From: Canna indica
Lineage: Eukaryota; Streptophyta; Magnoliopsida; Zingiberales; Cannaceae
Direction of reading: 5' to 3'
Length of the DNA: 64,000 nt
Assembly: GCA_034359265.1 (NCBI GenBank)
Contig: CP136898.1
Coordinates: forward strand, 5,830,501 to 5,894,500
Shown here one piece after another: positions 45,736-56,800 of the stretch (within the stretch, counting starts at the first letter, position 1; each line of letters opens with the position of its first letter). The notes beneath the pieces are model-generated. The model made no database searches. It was not told the DNA's origin and saw only the letters and a list, made by a program, of their open reading frames with translations. The position numbers were made by a program, and so were the translations under genes.

Positions 45736-47478
45736 TTATTTGATAGTTGGCTGGCCAGAAGAAAGTCGCTCACTCCGTGCCTTGTTAGCTTTCTCCATGT
45801 AATCTTGGTGGGACTGATGCTTTGACCCTATGGAATAAACGTAAGCAGGAAGATAACATTGAGTTATTCAAATCTGCATCCTCGTTCACAAAGACTAGTT
45901 TACTATGGCTGGTAGAGGACGAGAAAATGCACATAAGAGACATGAAATATTAGTCAAATGATACTATGGCTTAGAGTATTCATTACATCACAATAAAAAC
46001 ACTTAACAGCATTTGGCATATTGGACTAGTTTCCTTCTGTCTAAAGTACAAGCCAACAGGGAAAATTGGAGATTAACTTCTTTCTTGAGCCCTCTTTGTT
46101 GATCCGATTTTATTTTTTCAATTCTTTTTTCTCTTTGGGAGTCATTGTATTCCTGATCTCTATCTTGGAGCCTTGGCATGATGGTAAGGATGCTCCACTA
46201 CAAACTAAGAAACCTAGGGTTTGATTCACGAAACAATCTCTTTGTACGCGAGGGTAATAAGGTAGCATGCATTGATCCTCTACAAATCCCTCATTCGTAG
46301 GAGCCTCACTTCTTGGGGATGCCCTTTTAACATCTTCCTTCTAGACTAGAGCTCCAGTAGTTAATGATTTTTTTTGTAAGAAAAGTAATTTATACACAGC
46401 TAATATCAACACATTCGCTTCATATTCAGGCATCGACTATAATCCTTGTCCCCATAAACTGGAATATGCAATATAATCTTTTTCTACTAGGCACGAGCAG
46501 CAAAATATCAACTGAATGATATCACCAACAATTGTGCTAGTGAATGAATTTAGCTGACTGCCATCAACTAACTTCAACAGGTACCCTCTTGGACACTGCC
46601 TACCAAACATACAAGTGAATTCTAGCTTGACATTGATATACCTCATAAGGTACTATCACACACTATGGTGGTTAACTACAGAGTGAAATCATAGAATAAT
46701 TTTACTATCCATGATCATGTGTTTGTGCTAGAATATCTTATCAATAACTGACGGCGAAGACAAGTCTATGAGATTCAAATCTCAATAGCAGTGATTCTAA
46801 AGAAATATGTCAGTCACTTACAAAGCCTATGATCCAAAGGCCATTAGCTTCAACTTCATCGCCCTAATCTTATTATAGACATATTCAAACAGTACCAAAC
46901 ATCTATCCACCAACAAGAATCCATCTTTCTCTCCATAAGAAACATAAGGCATGAAATAAGAAGACCAACATCTAATGTCCTAGAACTACATGCCAATCTA
47001 GACATCTTGCCAAAACTTCTAATATGATAGCTTCACGGGAAAAATTAAACCCCCAAAATGCTTCCACTGCGAGACTTGAATTACTAAAAAAATCCTATTT
47101 ATTTTCTAAAAAAACAAACAATTCCTGACGATTGAGAAAAAAATGGCTTTCCCGCAAATTTAAAGCAAAAGAAATTCATTCGATCTCAGATCACACTCGA
47201 CTACTCAAGTAGATGCAAATGTGAAAAAAATAGGAACCGACCGATATAAACCGTTCTAAAAGCCGATATCTGCTCCCTGAAATTTTAACTAGGGTTTTCT
47301 ACAATCAAGCCGTACCTCGATTCATGAGGACCCACGGAACGGCCAATAAAGCGGAGACGATGGCGATCCCTGCAAATACGTGCTTCTGCTGGCCGCTGAA
47401 CATATAGTGTTCTAAACGAGCCTTAAAACCTCCTCCACCGCCGCTGGCGCCAGTGGTTTTAGCTGCGCCGCCCCCCAT
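45736..47478 (-). CDS. Small single-pass membrane protein, 84 aa
   Basis: Exons 47478-47316 and 45827-45736 join CGAG|GT to CCATAG|GG in frame to give 84 aa. The N-terminus is Gly-rich (GGGAAKTTGASGGGGGF), followed by KARLEHYMFSGQQKHVFAG and one transmembrane segment (about residues 39-54, AIVSALLAVPWVLM). The hydrophilic tail is SKHQSHQDYMEKANKARSER. I recognise this as a small protein type conserved across plants but know no function. Size and layout resemble small subunits of mitochondrial inner-membrane complexes, which is speculation. The intron is about 1.5 kb and holds an Au-like SINE. Confidence 0.82.
46164..46330 (+). mobile_element. Au-like SINE in the intron of the 84-aa gene
   Basis: Starts GGAGCCTTGGCATGATGGTA and continues AAGGATGCTCCAC, a tRNA-like A box, then GGGTTTGATTC (B box). 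The Au-specific body GAAACAATCTCTTTG and AGGGTAATAAGGTAGCATGC follows, ending GGGGATGCCCTTTTA. This order matches the plant Au SINE family closely. Diverged, so an old copy. Inserted antisense to the host gene. Confidence 0.82.
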
Positions 47479-47732
47479 CTGCGTCTTGCCCGTCCCGCTT
47501 TCTCTCTCTCTCTCTCTATCCCCGAAGACAGAGAAGCAACGATAGACACCAAAAATCTTGGAATCGACCCGTGTTGAACTTGTCCCGTGGTTTATAATAA
47601 ACACGGATCCTCATTCGGATCAAAGTCTGGTCTGGTCTGACCAACTTGACGAGATGACTCCTCATTCGGATCCTGATCTAACCCGAACCACGGAACGAAT
47701 CCGCTTAAAATCTTCATAGTTCATGCTTTATA
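47479..47732. promoter_or_regulatory. Upstream region of the 84-aa gene
   Basis: Short promoter and 5' leader region with a CT-rich tract near 47500-47518. It ends at the target duplication of the 47733-49012 foldback element, whose insertion therefore lies only about 250 bases from the start codon. Confidence 0.4.
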
Positions 47733-49012
47733 GGAAAAATTATACTTTAGTTTTGGCCCGATAATTTCCTCCAATTTTGATTTTGGTCTCTATAATTTTA
47801 AAATTTTAATTTTAATCCTCACACTTTACTTTCGTTTAGAATTTGATCCCTATCGTTAAATAAGGGTTAAACGGTACTGACGTGGATAACATGTGTTGAC
47901 TGAACAATGCAGACGTGGAGCCTACAGGGATCAATTTCGTAAATTATAGAGACTAAAATCAAAATTTTATAAACTATGAGGACTAAAATTAAAATTTTGT
48001 AAATTATAGGGACTAAAATCAAATTTTAAGTAATTATTTTTCTTAATAAATATAAAAAATTATATGATATTACCTGGCCCGGCTCAGCCTGGCCTAAAAA
48101 AATTCGTGCTCGATCCCGGCTCGAAAAAATTTGTGCTTGATCTCGGCCCGAAAAAATTCGTGCTTGACCCGGCCCAGCCTGAAAAAATACGTGCCTGACC
48201 CGGCCCAAAAAAATACGTGCCCGACTTGGCCCGAAAAAAATTCATGCTCTACCCGGCCCAAAAAAATTCGTGCCCAACCCGCGTGCATGACCCGACCCAG
48301 AAAAATTCGTGCCCGACTCGGCTTGGTCGGGCACGAAATTTTTTGGGTCGGGTCAGGCACGAATTTTTTCGGGCTAGGTCGGGCACGAATTTTTTCAGAT
48401 TGAGTCGGGCACGAATTTTTACGAGTCGGGTTGGGCACGAATTTTTTCAGACCGGGTCATGCACGAATTTTTTCTGGCCGGGTTGGGCACGTATTTTTCG
48501 GGTCGAGTCGGGTCCGGCATGAATTTTTTGGGGCCGGGCCGGGTCGGGCACGAACTTTTTCGGGCATGGTCGGGTCGAGCACGAAGTTTTTCGAGCCGAG
48601 CCGGGTCGAGCATGAATTTTTTCGAGCCGAGCCGGGTCGGGCACAAATTTTTTCGGACCAAGTTGAGCCAGGCCAGGTAATATCATATAATTATTTATAT
48701 TTATTAGGAAAAATAATTACTTAAATTTTGGTTTTAGTCCCTACCGTTTATAAAATTTTAATTTTAGTCCTCGCAATTTATCAAATTTCGATTTTAGTCC
48801 TTATAGTTTACAAAATTGATCCCTGCATGCTCCACGTCAGCATTGTCCAGTCAGCATATGATATCCACGTCAGCACCGTTTAGATCTTATTTAATAATAG
48901 GGATCAAATCTTAAACGAAAGTAAAGTATTTGAACTAAAATTAAAATTTTAGAATCGTAGAGGCCAAAATTAAAATTGAAGAAAATTAAGGGACCAAAAG
49001 TATAGTATTCTC
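47733..49012. mobile_element. 1.28-kb foldback element with 9-bp target-site duplication (Mutator-type)
   Basis: Flanked by TGCTTTATA at 47724-47732 and 49013-49021. The whole element is a near-palindrome. The left arm has TTATACTTTAGTTTTGG, TTAATTTTAATCC, GACGTGGATAACAT and GACGTGGAGCCTACAGGGA; the right arm repeats these in inverted order (GCTCCACGTCAG, GATATCCACGTCAGCACCGT, CCAAAAGTATAGT). The centre (48070-48680) is an array of short words. Long arms, 9-bp duplication and no coding sequence fit a non-autonomous Mutator-like foldback. Confidence 0.85.
48070..48680. repeat. Array of about 22-bp words in inverted halves
   Basis: In the left half (48070-48320) the word CCCGGCCCGAAAAAATTCGT, followed by GC, recurs about nine times with variants. 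In the right half (48325-48680) its complement GGGCACGAATTTTTTCGGG recurs about a dozen times. The halves would form a long imperfect hairpin. Overlapping translated frames on both strands (48026-48724) are by-products of the repeat. Confidence 0.9.
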
Positions 49013-49258
49013 TGCTTTATATTTCACGCCTTTATATAATATAATAAATCGCGCTAGTCTGACACGTAGATAATTTAATGGACTTCAAAAAAATGAATGA
49101 AAATTAAAATTAATCATCGGATTCCGCCACGCCAATAAATCCATTTGACCGTTGATGCATGCGCAAACAAAAGCCAAACCAACGGCTACTGCTGCCCCCC
49201 TTCCCTCTTTTTAAATAGAGCGCAATGCTTCAGACTTCAGACTTCAGACTTCAGCCAG

Positions 49259-49260
<2 letters not shown>

Positions 49261-49338
<78 letters not shown>
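49261..49338 (+). repeat. (TC)39 microsatellite in the 5' leader of an early nodulin-like gene
   Basis: Uninterrupted TC dinucleotides, ending 23 bases before the ATG at 49362. A TTTAAATAG TATA-like sequence lies at about 49210-49218, so the tract is probably transcribed as 5' UTR. Such CT-rich leaders are common in plant genes. Confidence 0.95.
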
Positions 49339-49341
<3 letters not shown>

Positions 49342-49361
49342 CACACGCGTATACATCATCC

Positions 49362-50013
49362 ATGGCCGCAACGAAGCCTTCGTCGCTTCTATTTGTCGTC
49401 CTTCTTTCGGCGAGCATTCTTATTAGCTCGGAAGCAAGAGAGTTCTTGGTCGGCGGCAGCGACAGCGCCTGGAAAGTTCCACCCACCACCACTGATTCCC
49501 TCAACCAGTGGGCCGAGAAGAACCGGTTCCAAGTCGGCGACTCCCTCGGTGAGAGCTCTTCTTCTATTTCGCCTTCCATCAATGACAAATAAACGCAAGA
49601 TGTACGCTTACAGCGAGATAAATTTCGATACCATGCGTGCAGTTTGGAAGTACGACGCTGCGAAGGATTCGATTCTGCAAGTGACAAGGGAGGCGTACTT
49701 GAGCTGCAACCGGTCGAATCCACTGGCGGAGCACAAGGACGGGGCGACGGTGGTGGAGCTGCGCCGGTCGGGGGCGTACTACTTCATCAGCGGCGCCGAC
49801 GGGGCGTGCGAGGAGGGGCAGAAGATGATCGTTGTGGTGATGTCCGAGCGCCACTCGCTCCGCGGTCTCGCTCCCGGGCCCTCCCCGGTGGAGTTGGAAG
49901 GCCCGTCGATTGCGCCAGCCACTGGCGCCGCCTCAAGGACAGTGGCGGCGCTGAAGACTGGTGTGGTTGCTACAGTTGTTGTTCTTGCGGTCATGAGCCG
50001 GCTCATAGTTTGA
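49362..50013 (+). CDS. Early nodulin-like protein (phytocyanin family, GPI-anchored)
   Basis: Cell-surface arabinogalactan-type protein with a plastocyanin-like domain. Exons 49362-49548 and 49643-50013, with a 94-base intron, give 185 aa; the junction restores GDSLVWKYD, the canonical exon join of this family. Signal peptide 1-25 (LLFVVLLSASILISSEA). The phytocyanin domain has FLVGGSDSAWKVP, SCNRSNP and YYFISGADGACEEGQKM. The copper-ligand histidines are replaced (Ala in GAC where blue copper proteins have GHC), so copper binding is not expected, as in other ENODLs. A Pro/Ser stretch APGPSPVELEGPSIAPATG is a likely glycosylation module, followed by a hydrophobic GPI signal. A frame starting at 49225 through the TC repeat is spurious. 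Confidence 0.93.
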
Positions 50014-51314
50014 TAGAAAATTAACTACTGTTAGTGCATGTTCTTAATTACATTCTTTTATTATACACTTAATAAAATGTATTGAATTAAAATATCAATT
50101 AAATAGTTGGTGCTTAAAATATATATAATTAGAATAGTTGGTGCCTAAAAACTCTGCCATTCTTTCAAGTAAAAGAGTTGGTAGATAAGCCTCCCTCTTC
50201 TTCATGACAAGTCTATTGTTATGTTAACCAACAAGTATATATTCCTTATGAAGTCATTTAATTTTTCTCTTTAAATACGATGAGTTGATTAAAATGATCA
50301 TAGAAATTGATAATTTGGAACAAATAGGCAGGTTGTCATTGTAAAAAGTTAAAAACTGTCCTAAATTCCTAATGTTGGTTTTGAAGAAGAGAAGAGAAAT
50401 CCGCCCGAGGTCTCGAGTTGCAGTACAATTCAGTTTTCGGCTTTGAACTGTTTGTGTTTGATTTTTTAATAACGAGAGAATCAAACTTGAAGGTCTATCT
50501 ATTTTCTTTTAATCATCAGTTAAATAGCAACAAGCATTTCATTGGACATATATTTTTTCGTTTTCCATATAAGTTAATGGAAATATTTTTCAATATTTAA
50601 GTATCAAACATGTTCTTTATTTATAATTTGGCCTAGTTCAGTTTAATTTGAACGACAACCTCATTAGAGATGACAATCTAGAATTTTAGAAAATTCTACA
50701 TTCGATTTAATCAAACCAGTATCCTCCAAAGGTCAAGATTAGTGCAACATGAAACCAATTTATTGCCGTCTCTAAATCCTCCGAGTTAATTCTTCTCGAA
50801 CAATGGGTTCAAAATTTCAAATATCGATCTTTTTTATATATTAATTTTTGTATATATCTTTTAATTTTTAATTTAGCATACATATGCTTTGTTAACATGG
50901 TAACATTAAAACAAAAATTAATATTTTTGTTCCTCTTAAAAATTTACACGTGTCCCTTTTAAACTCGACAACTTTCATATATAATCCTCTTAAATTTAGT
51001 GGTATATATATATATATAATATCACTTCTATGTGCACCATTGTTGTGTAGAATGTAGATAATATTTAAAAATTTAAATGCATTTTTAAAGAACAAATTAA
51101 ATTTAATTAAACAGAAAAAGTTCAACTAATTATTGAAATACTTTTTCTCTCGATCAGACGAACGAGGAGAAAAAGACTCGTGTCCGCAAGGGAACCGGTC
51201 AAACTGCAATGCGTCAAATAAATGCACCACTCACTCAAATTAAATTAGAGAGACCACAACAAGCGCCACCAGGTCACCAATCGAGAGATCGAACAAAGAA
51301 AGAAAGAAAGAGCG
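50014..51314. other. Intergenic, AT-rich
   Basis: No gene or clear transposon seen. The last 130 bases include the GA-rich leader (AAGAAAGAAAGAAAGAG) of the following small gene. Confidence 0.4.
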
Positions 51315-51542
51315 ATGAGCGACAACCCGGGGAAGGATGTGAAGCAGCAGCAGCAGCCGTCGCCGGCAGCCTCCGCGCAGGTGCTGCACCAGCGGCGCAA
51401 CTTACCGTACAGCCGCACCAAAATGGCCGTCGGCGGCTTCCTCTTCGTTGTCACCATCGGCTACTTCACGCTCTACAGCAAGTCCAAGCCCGGCACCAAG
51501 CCTTCCCAAGTCACCCGCGCCGCTGTCAACAAGCCCAACTAA
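51315..51542 (+). CDS. Small single-pass membrane protein, 75 aa
   Basis: Single-exon frame with GC-rich codon use unlike the AT-rich flanks, which supports real coding. The product has a Gln/Pro/Ala-rich N-terminus, a basic RRNLPYSRTKM stretch, one transmembrane segment (about residues 37-54, MAVGGFLFVVTIGYFTLY) and a Lys/Pro-rich tail. The positive-inside pattern suggests a tail- or signal-anchored organelle or ER protein. I know no function; small plant proteins of this layout are usually annotated only as transmembrane proteins. The ATG at 51315 is in good context (AGCGATGAG). Confidence 0.75.
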   Translation: MSDNPGKDVKQQQQPSPAASAQVLHQRRNLPYSRTKMAVGGFLFVVTIGYFTLYSKSKPGTKPSQVTRAAVNKPN

Positions 51543-52304
51543 GCTCCATTCTTATCTCTAGCTTACATTTCCAATAAGCTCTTAAGATTACATCCATTTA
51601 TTCGTTTCATAGAGGAATTAATTTCATCTGTTGTGCCTCATAATTGCGTATGTCAATGTGTTGAATAGCTATCATTCGATCCATTTAATAATAGAACTGG
51701 TAGCTCAAAGTGTATTTAGCACAGAAATATTATATATATATATATATATAAAATGTTCACTGCCTTCTAAAATATTAATGGAAAATTTGGTGCCATCAAA
51801 TTATTCTTCCATCTTGGCTCGCCAGTTATCTTCCAAGAATGCTACGGGCTACAGAGATGACAGCTGGCATGGGGACAGAGACACAGAGTAAAGTAGATTG
51901 AACTTGCGGCAATTTTATTGGGAGGTGCGAGTAAATTCATTATTTGAGACAATATATAAATAACAAATTAATTACACATAATTTGCTCATAGCCATAGAC
52001 TATTGTTGTCATAATATTATATTTTTCTCATGCCCTATTTATGCTTTAAAAATATCCTGGATTTTAATTCGTGTGCTAATCAAAGTAATGTGAAATAAAT
52101 TTAAGTTCCAAGTTGTTGATGTAAAGAAAATGGAAATTAATATTGGAAAATGGTAAGAGCTGATGCATTATAACAATTTTAGGAAGCAATTTAAATTTTA
52201 AACAGTTCTCGTGTCTACGAAAGAATAATAACAAGTTAACAACCAACGACAGAGTGTCAAATCGAGGTCGAATGCGACCGGATGAGAGTACATACCGACT
52301 TGGA
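51543..52304. other. Convergent intergenic region
   Basis: AT-rich, with a short TA repeat at 51731-51750. It separates the 75-aa gene from the 3' end of the phytocyanin-like gene on the minus strand. No gene supported. Confidence 0.4.
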
Positions 52305-52909
52305 TCAGATCCCCGCACCAGATCCGATCCCCAACGAAGCCGCGGCGGCGACGGCGAGGAGCCACGCGGCGGTCGAAGGCCAGGGCCGGAGCCCCGGGGC
52401 GGCAGCGGATCCGGCGGCGGAGTGGGCGTGGTGGGAGGCGTTGGGCGCGGTGGCGTTGGCGGAGGAGGCGTTGAGCGGGTGGACGGTGATGGAGATCTTC
52501 ATGCCGTTGAGGCAGTAGCCGTTGCCGCAGATGAAGTAGTAGGTCTTCGCCTTGTCGAGGGGAATGAAGTCCTTGCCGGAGCTCCAGTTGCCGGCGAGGC
52601 CGTCCATGGTGCAGTTGTCGTACCCGGTCTTGTTCACCTCGAACACGTTGTACATGTTCTTCTGGTACCTAAACGCTGCGCGCCATTACTAGGGTTACAG
52701 CTAGCTAGAGTTTCGGATCTTGAGGAATGAGGGAGATTAGAGGACTTACAGATGAGATCATTGACATAGAAGGTCTGGTTGTTAATCCAGGATGTGTAAT
52801 TGATGTTGGGGTTCCACCCGAGGTGGCCGCCGACGATGTGGTCAGTGGCGGAGACGAAGGTACCGGCGGAGAAGAGGAGGAGGAGGAAGAGGGGAAGAGA
52901 GGAATCCAT
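52305..52909 (-). CDS. Lamin-like / early nodulin-like phytocyanin protein (ENODL16/17 type)
   Basis: GPI-anchored plastocyanin-like cell-surface protein. Exons 52909-52750 and 52675-52305, with a 74-base intron, give 176 aa; the join restores VNDLISFRYQKNMYNVFEVN. Signal peptide 1-21. The domain contains HIVGGHLGWNPNINYTSW, TGYDNCTMDG, NWSSGKDFIPL and YYFICGNGYCLNGMKI, matching the Arabidopsis ENODL16/17 group called lamin-like. Copper-ligand His residues are replaced by Tyr (YNVFEV, GNGYC), so no blue-copper centre is expected. Asn-X-Ser/Thr sites are frequent in the linker and the C-terminus is a hydrophobic GPI signal. It differs clearly from the other phytocyanin at 49362, so this is not a recent tandem duplicate. 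Confidence 0.93.
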
Positions 52910-53802
52910 GGGCGAGCAGATGAGACTAGGAAATGACCGCTGATTACAGTACGGCAACTTGAGTGGAGACAGTGGAGTGAGGTGGAGAAATAAATAATAC
53001 TCGAGAGAGAGAGAGAGAAGATATTCATAATTACATAAATAGCCCTAAGTGAAAAGTATTGAATATATCGGGTGAGGGTATAAGGGACAGTTACATCTTT
53101 TTAATTTGAATTTACTGGTATATGCCCGTGGCGTTTCGAAGAGCCGTTCTATTCGCAATTAGTTTAAAACGTTTTGTTCATAAATTATATTAAGGTAGGA
53201 TTTATGGGAAAGTCATATATGCTTAAAAATGATCGAAGCAATTTTTAAAACGTTTTAAACTAATGGTATCTAAATCCTGCATGTTTGGAGAAACATTTTT
53301 GCTACATGTCTTATTCATTTGATGGTGATCCAGTGGAAGCATATTTTAAACATTTACAAATCATTTCAATTTTTTGGAGAAGGGCAAATACTGTAAGATT
53401 GTCCATAATCATGTTCAAAAACACATGCACACACATAATTATTCTTAAAACCCAGCTTCATGAATAAGTTGCCATGCATGTTAGAAACAGTGTGCATCAA
53501 TCCATCACTGACTGTTATATTTGCAGATAATCTGAACTCTTGATTGAGTCCTCCCATTTGAAACTTGAATCATATTCATTTCATTGAGGAGATCAACTAA
53601 TTCTATCCAAGCACAAAACATATGTAGTGATATCAGTACACAACACACTATTATCTAGAAGAGATCAGTTATCATTTGAGTTCTATGTAAAACTTACATT
53701 GGGTATGCTGTGGAAGACTATACAAATGCAAATAGATCAATCGGAGCCGCGTAAGGTTAACAAATTATAACATACATTGAACAAACTCACAAACACGTGG
53801 AT
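52910..53802. other. Intergenic region between the phytocyanin gene and the WRKY gene
   Basis: The first 120 bases are the promoter/leader of the minus-strand phytocyanin gene, including a GA-rich tract at 53000-53020. The rest is AT-rich 3' flank of the WRKY gene with no other support. Confidence 0.4.
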
Positions 53803-56800
53803 TCATGAATTCTCAACTGGAACTGCTGCTGGATTCTCATTTAGAAGGGGGTTTCTCATACCATCAGGATTAGTTCTTTCGCTGCCATCTTTAATGGTCG
53901 TGAGAGATTGAGTCGGTCTGCCTCCAACTTCTGATGTCTTATCATCGGCTAATTCTTCAACCATGCCATCTGGATTTGAGTCTTTCCCAGAATTTTTTTC
54001 CAACAACGAACTAGATAAACTAACTTCTTTACCAGTTGCTGAACTCTCAGTTGGTAGTTGTTGATCACTTGTATATTTGGGTGTTGGCTGATCATGATTA
54101 TGTTTGCCTTCATAAGTGATAAGAAGAGAGTTTGCATCATGGGATGCCCTCTCCACATGCTTGCGAACAGGACACCCTTCATGTGTACACCGATAGTAAC
54201 TTCTGCATGGCGCACCAAAATGTATTAGATAAATGATATAGAAACATTTGGCAGTTCTTAAAGTCAGACTTTGGGCAATTTATATTGGTCTTTCAAGACT
54301 TTAGTAACACAACATTAAGGCAGTGAAGATGTTCTTAGATTGCAGACAAGCAATGGAAATTCGAAAAACCAATACTATTATTCTATCATTTATAGAAAAT
54401 ATCTGCATAAGTATACTAACAAGTAAAATTCACACTTTCTTCAGCAATCATATATAGATGTTTGAATAAACAGAAGTAGATTCATAGTTTCTTCTAGTAC
54501 ATATGATAAGGAAAATCTCTTATACAAATTAGGCACATCCTATGAGTTCTTAAAGAGACCCTAACCACTCATCAATAAAATAGATGTGATAAGAATGCTT
54601 ACAAACAATGTGCAAACTAATTTCCCATTTTCAGATTTAGCAAAACTTATATAACAAAATTTCACTGACTTGATCAGGTACATAGGTAGTTTGTCTGGAA
54701 GGTTTCAATCACCGTTGGACTTAGGCGGGACTCATTGCAACCATTTCAAATTTATCATGTGGCCCATCATCGCCTTCATCCATAGCAGGCATTGCAATAA
54801 CAATAAACTGTTACTTATACCACTAGCACTAAGAAGTACAACACCTCAAACAAACAAACCATATGCATCATCTTGATCCTTTCATGGTTGATAAGGAGGC
54901 CTTATGACAATCGATGGCCGCCTCATGTTGTTGGTCGGTGTATTGAAGATAAAGCAATATGGGCAAAACTTGGTTGAGGTTGACCAAGCCTTGTAGTTAT
55001 CCTCTAACTATCTCTATTTATCATGTTAGCATAGTGGGTAATTATCGGTCTTTAGTTGTTATCAACTTGTCATATAAGCCTATAAAAGGCCACTTTGTTT
55101 TATCAATAAATGCATCTCTCATTTCAAGTTCAACAATTGGTATCAGAGTTGGCGCAACGGATATTCGTGGAAGAAGGCCGACACATCAGAGTGGTCTAGC
55201 AAGTGCAGATACACGAACATAAGTTTGTACTCTCACTAGGACCACTAGAGAGCGTCCATGAATCCCTCCGCAACAAACCGAGGACGGGATTCAGCGAAAT
55301 CAGATCCATAGTCCCTCTTAGGGGTGTAAGTGAGCCGAGCAGCTCGTGTACTACTCAAGATCGACTCGATAAAAACTCGAACTCAACTTGATCTTATCGA
55401 GCTCGAGCCGAGCTTTATATACGAGCAAGCCAAGCTCGAGCTAAGCAATACTCGGCTACGCAAGCCTAATCGAGCTTCATATAATTATATATAAATATTA
55501 ATGTTTCATATTAGGTCGAGCATAAATAAGAGTCGAACCGAGCTTGAACGAGACCCACGCGGCGATCTTAATTCATGATCAAATAAATTTGCTATTAATA
55601 TATATCAATATTTGAAAAATAATATTGTGCATAAATCACAAATAACATAATATAAAAATGAATGTTAATTTTATAAATTACGAAAAACTTCTTGGTATAC
55701 AATATTTGTAGTTTCTTTTTCAATATGACATTCTGAATTACAAATCAAAATCTTTAAACATTTCCTATTGGTCACCCTAGACACTGCGACATAAAGTTGT
55801 CCATGAGTGAAGGCAGGTTTTTTGAGAAAAATACCGGCATTTGAAAGTTATTGGCACTAACTTTTATTGATAGTCATCACATAAGAAATCATAATAAAAA
55901 ATTGTCTCCTTTGAAATTTAACTGGTAGACTTGGATCAAATGGTGTCAACGACGTACGTGGAATGAATATCTTTTCTTTGCAAATTTAGGGTTTAGGATT
56001 TAGAGCATAAAAGTGGTCAACCAACAAGACCTATGTTTCTTTCCCTTCTAATCAAAACATTATGCAGTTTCTAAAGGAACCAAATCATAATCGCTTAATA
56101 GTGCATTGATAGAATAAGCATCTTCAAGTTACTTGGAGCATAATTTGAGCTTGGTAAATGCAATACATAATATCAATTATTTTCTTTTTCCTAAACATAT
56201 AATTTAAAGTAAACATAAATTTTATATATTGATAAGCTTAATCAAAGTGACATATTTATTAATATTTTATGTTAAAGCAATTTAATATATGAAATGCTAA
56301 GGCACTAGTTTCCCGAATCTTTGTGTCAAAACAAATAGCTTACTTAATTAAGTAATATATCTTTATATAACTTATAATCTTAAAATAAGATTATCTATCT
56401 AAAAGAAATGACTTTATATTTTAGATATCATATGTTATATGCATATATAGATTAATTAATTTCTACTAAGAAAATTGGCATTTTATGTAGCAAAAGAAAA
56501 GAACTAAAGAACATATGAGAACTGCTATATAATTTATATTGAGTAAATAAATAAGTTTCCTACTTCATACAATTCTACAATCTAAGTCTATAATCCGTGT
56601 TAAGGGACCCTCTTCCAAGTCAAAGTAGGAAAGAGAGTCTTGCTACCTTGGCCATGACAACTGATTGTTTCGGCTTTGAAGATTGAGAGGAAGCACCTTA
56701 TTGTGGCATGCTAATTATGAATATAAATTCAGATCTGAGCTTAGAGTATGATAATATCCATCTGAATGAGATCATAAACCAGAATGTTACTAACACACAT

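Noticed and set aside
48026..48724. Many overlapping frames with repeated motifs, and a CRISPR-like look
   Set aside because: Products of the 22-bp word array. This is plant nuclear DNA, the words have no unique spacers, and they invert at the centre, so it is not a CRISPR array.
49225..50013. 262-aa frame running through the TC repeat into the early nodulin-like gene
   Set aside because: The N-terminal part is poly-Leu/Ser from the microsatellite and the frame reads through the intron. The spliced model from 49362 restores the family sequence.
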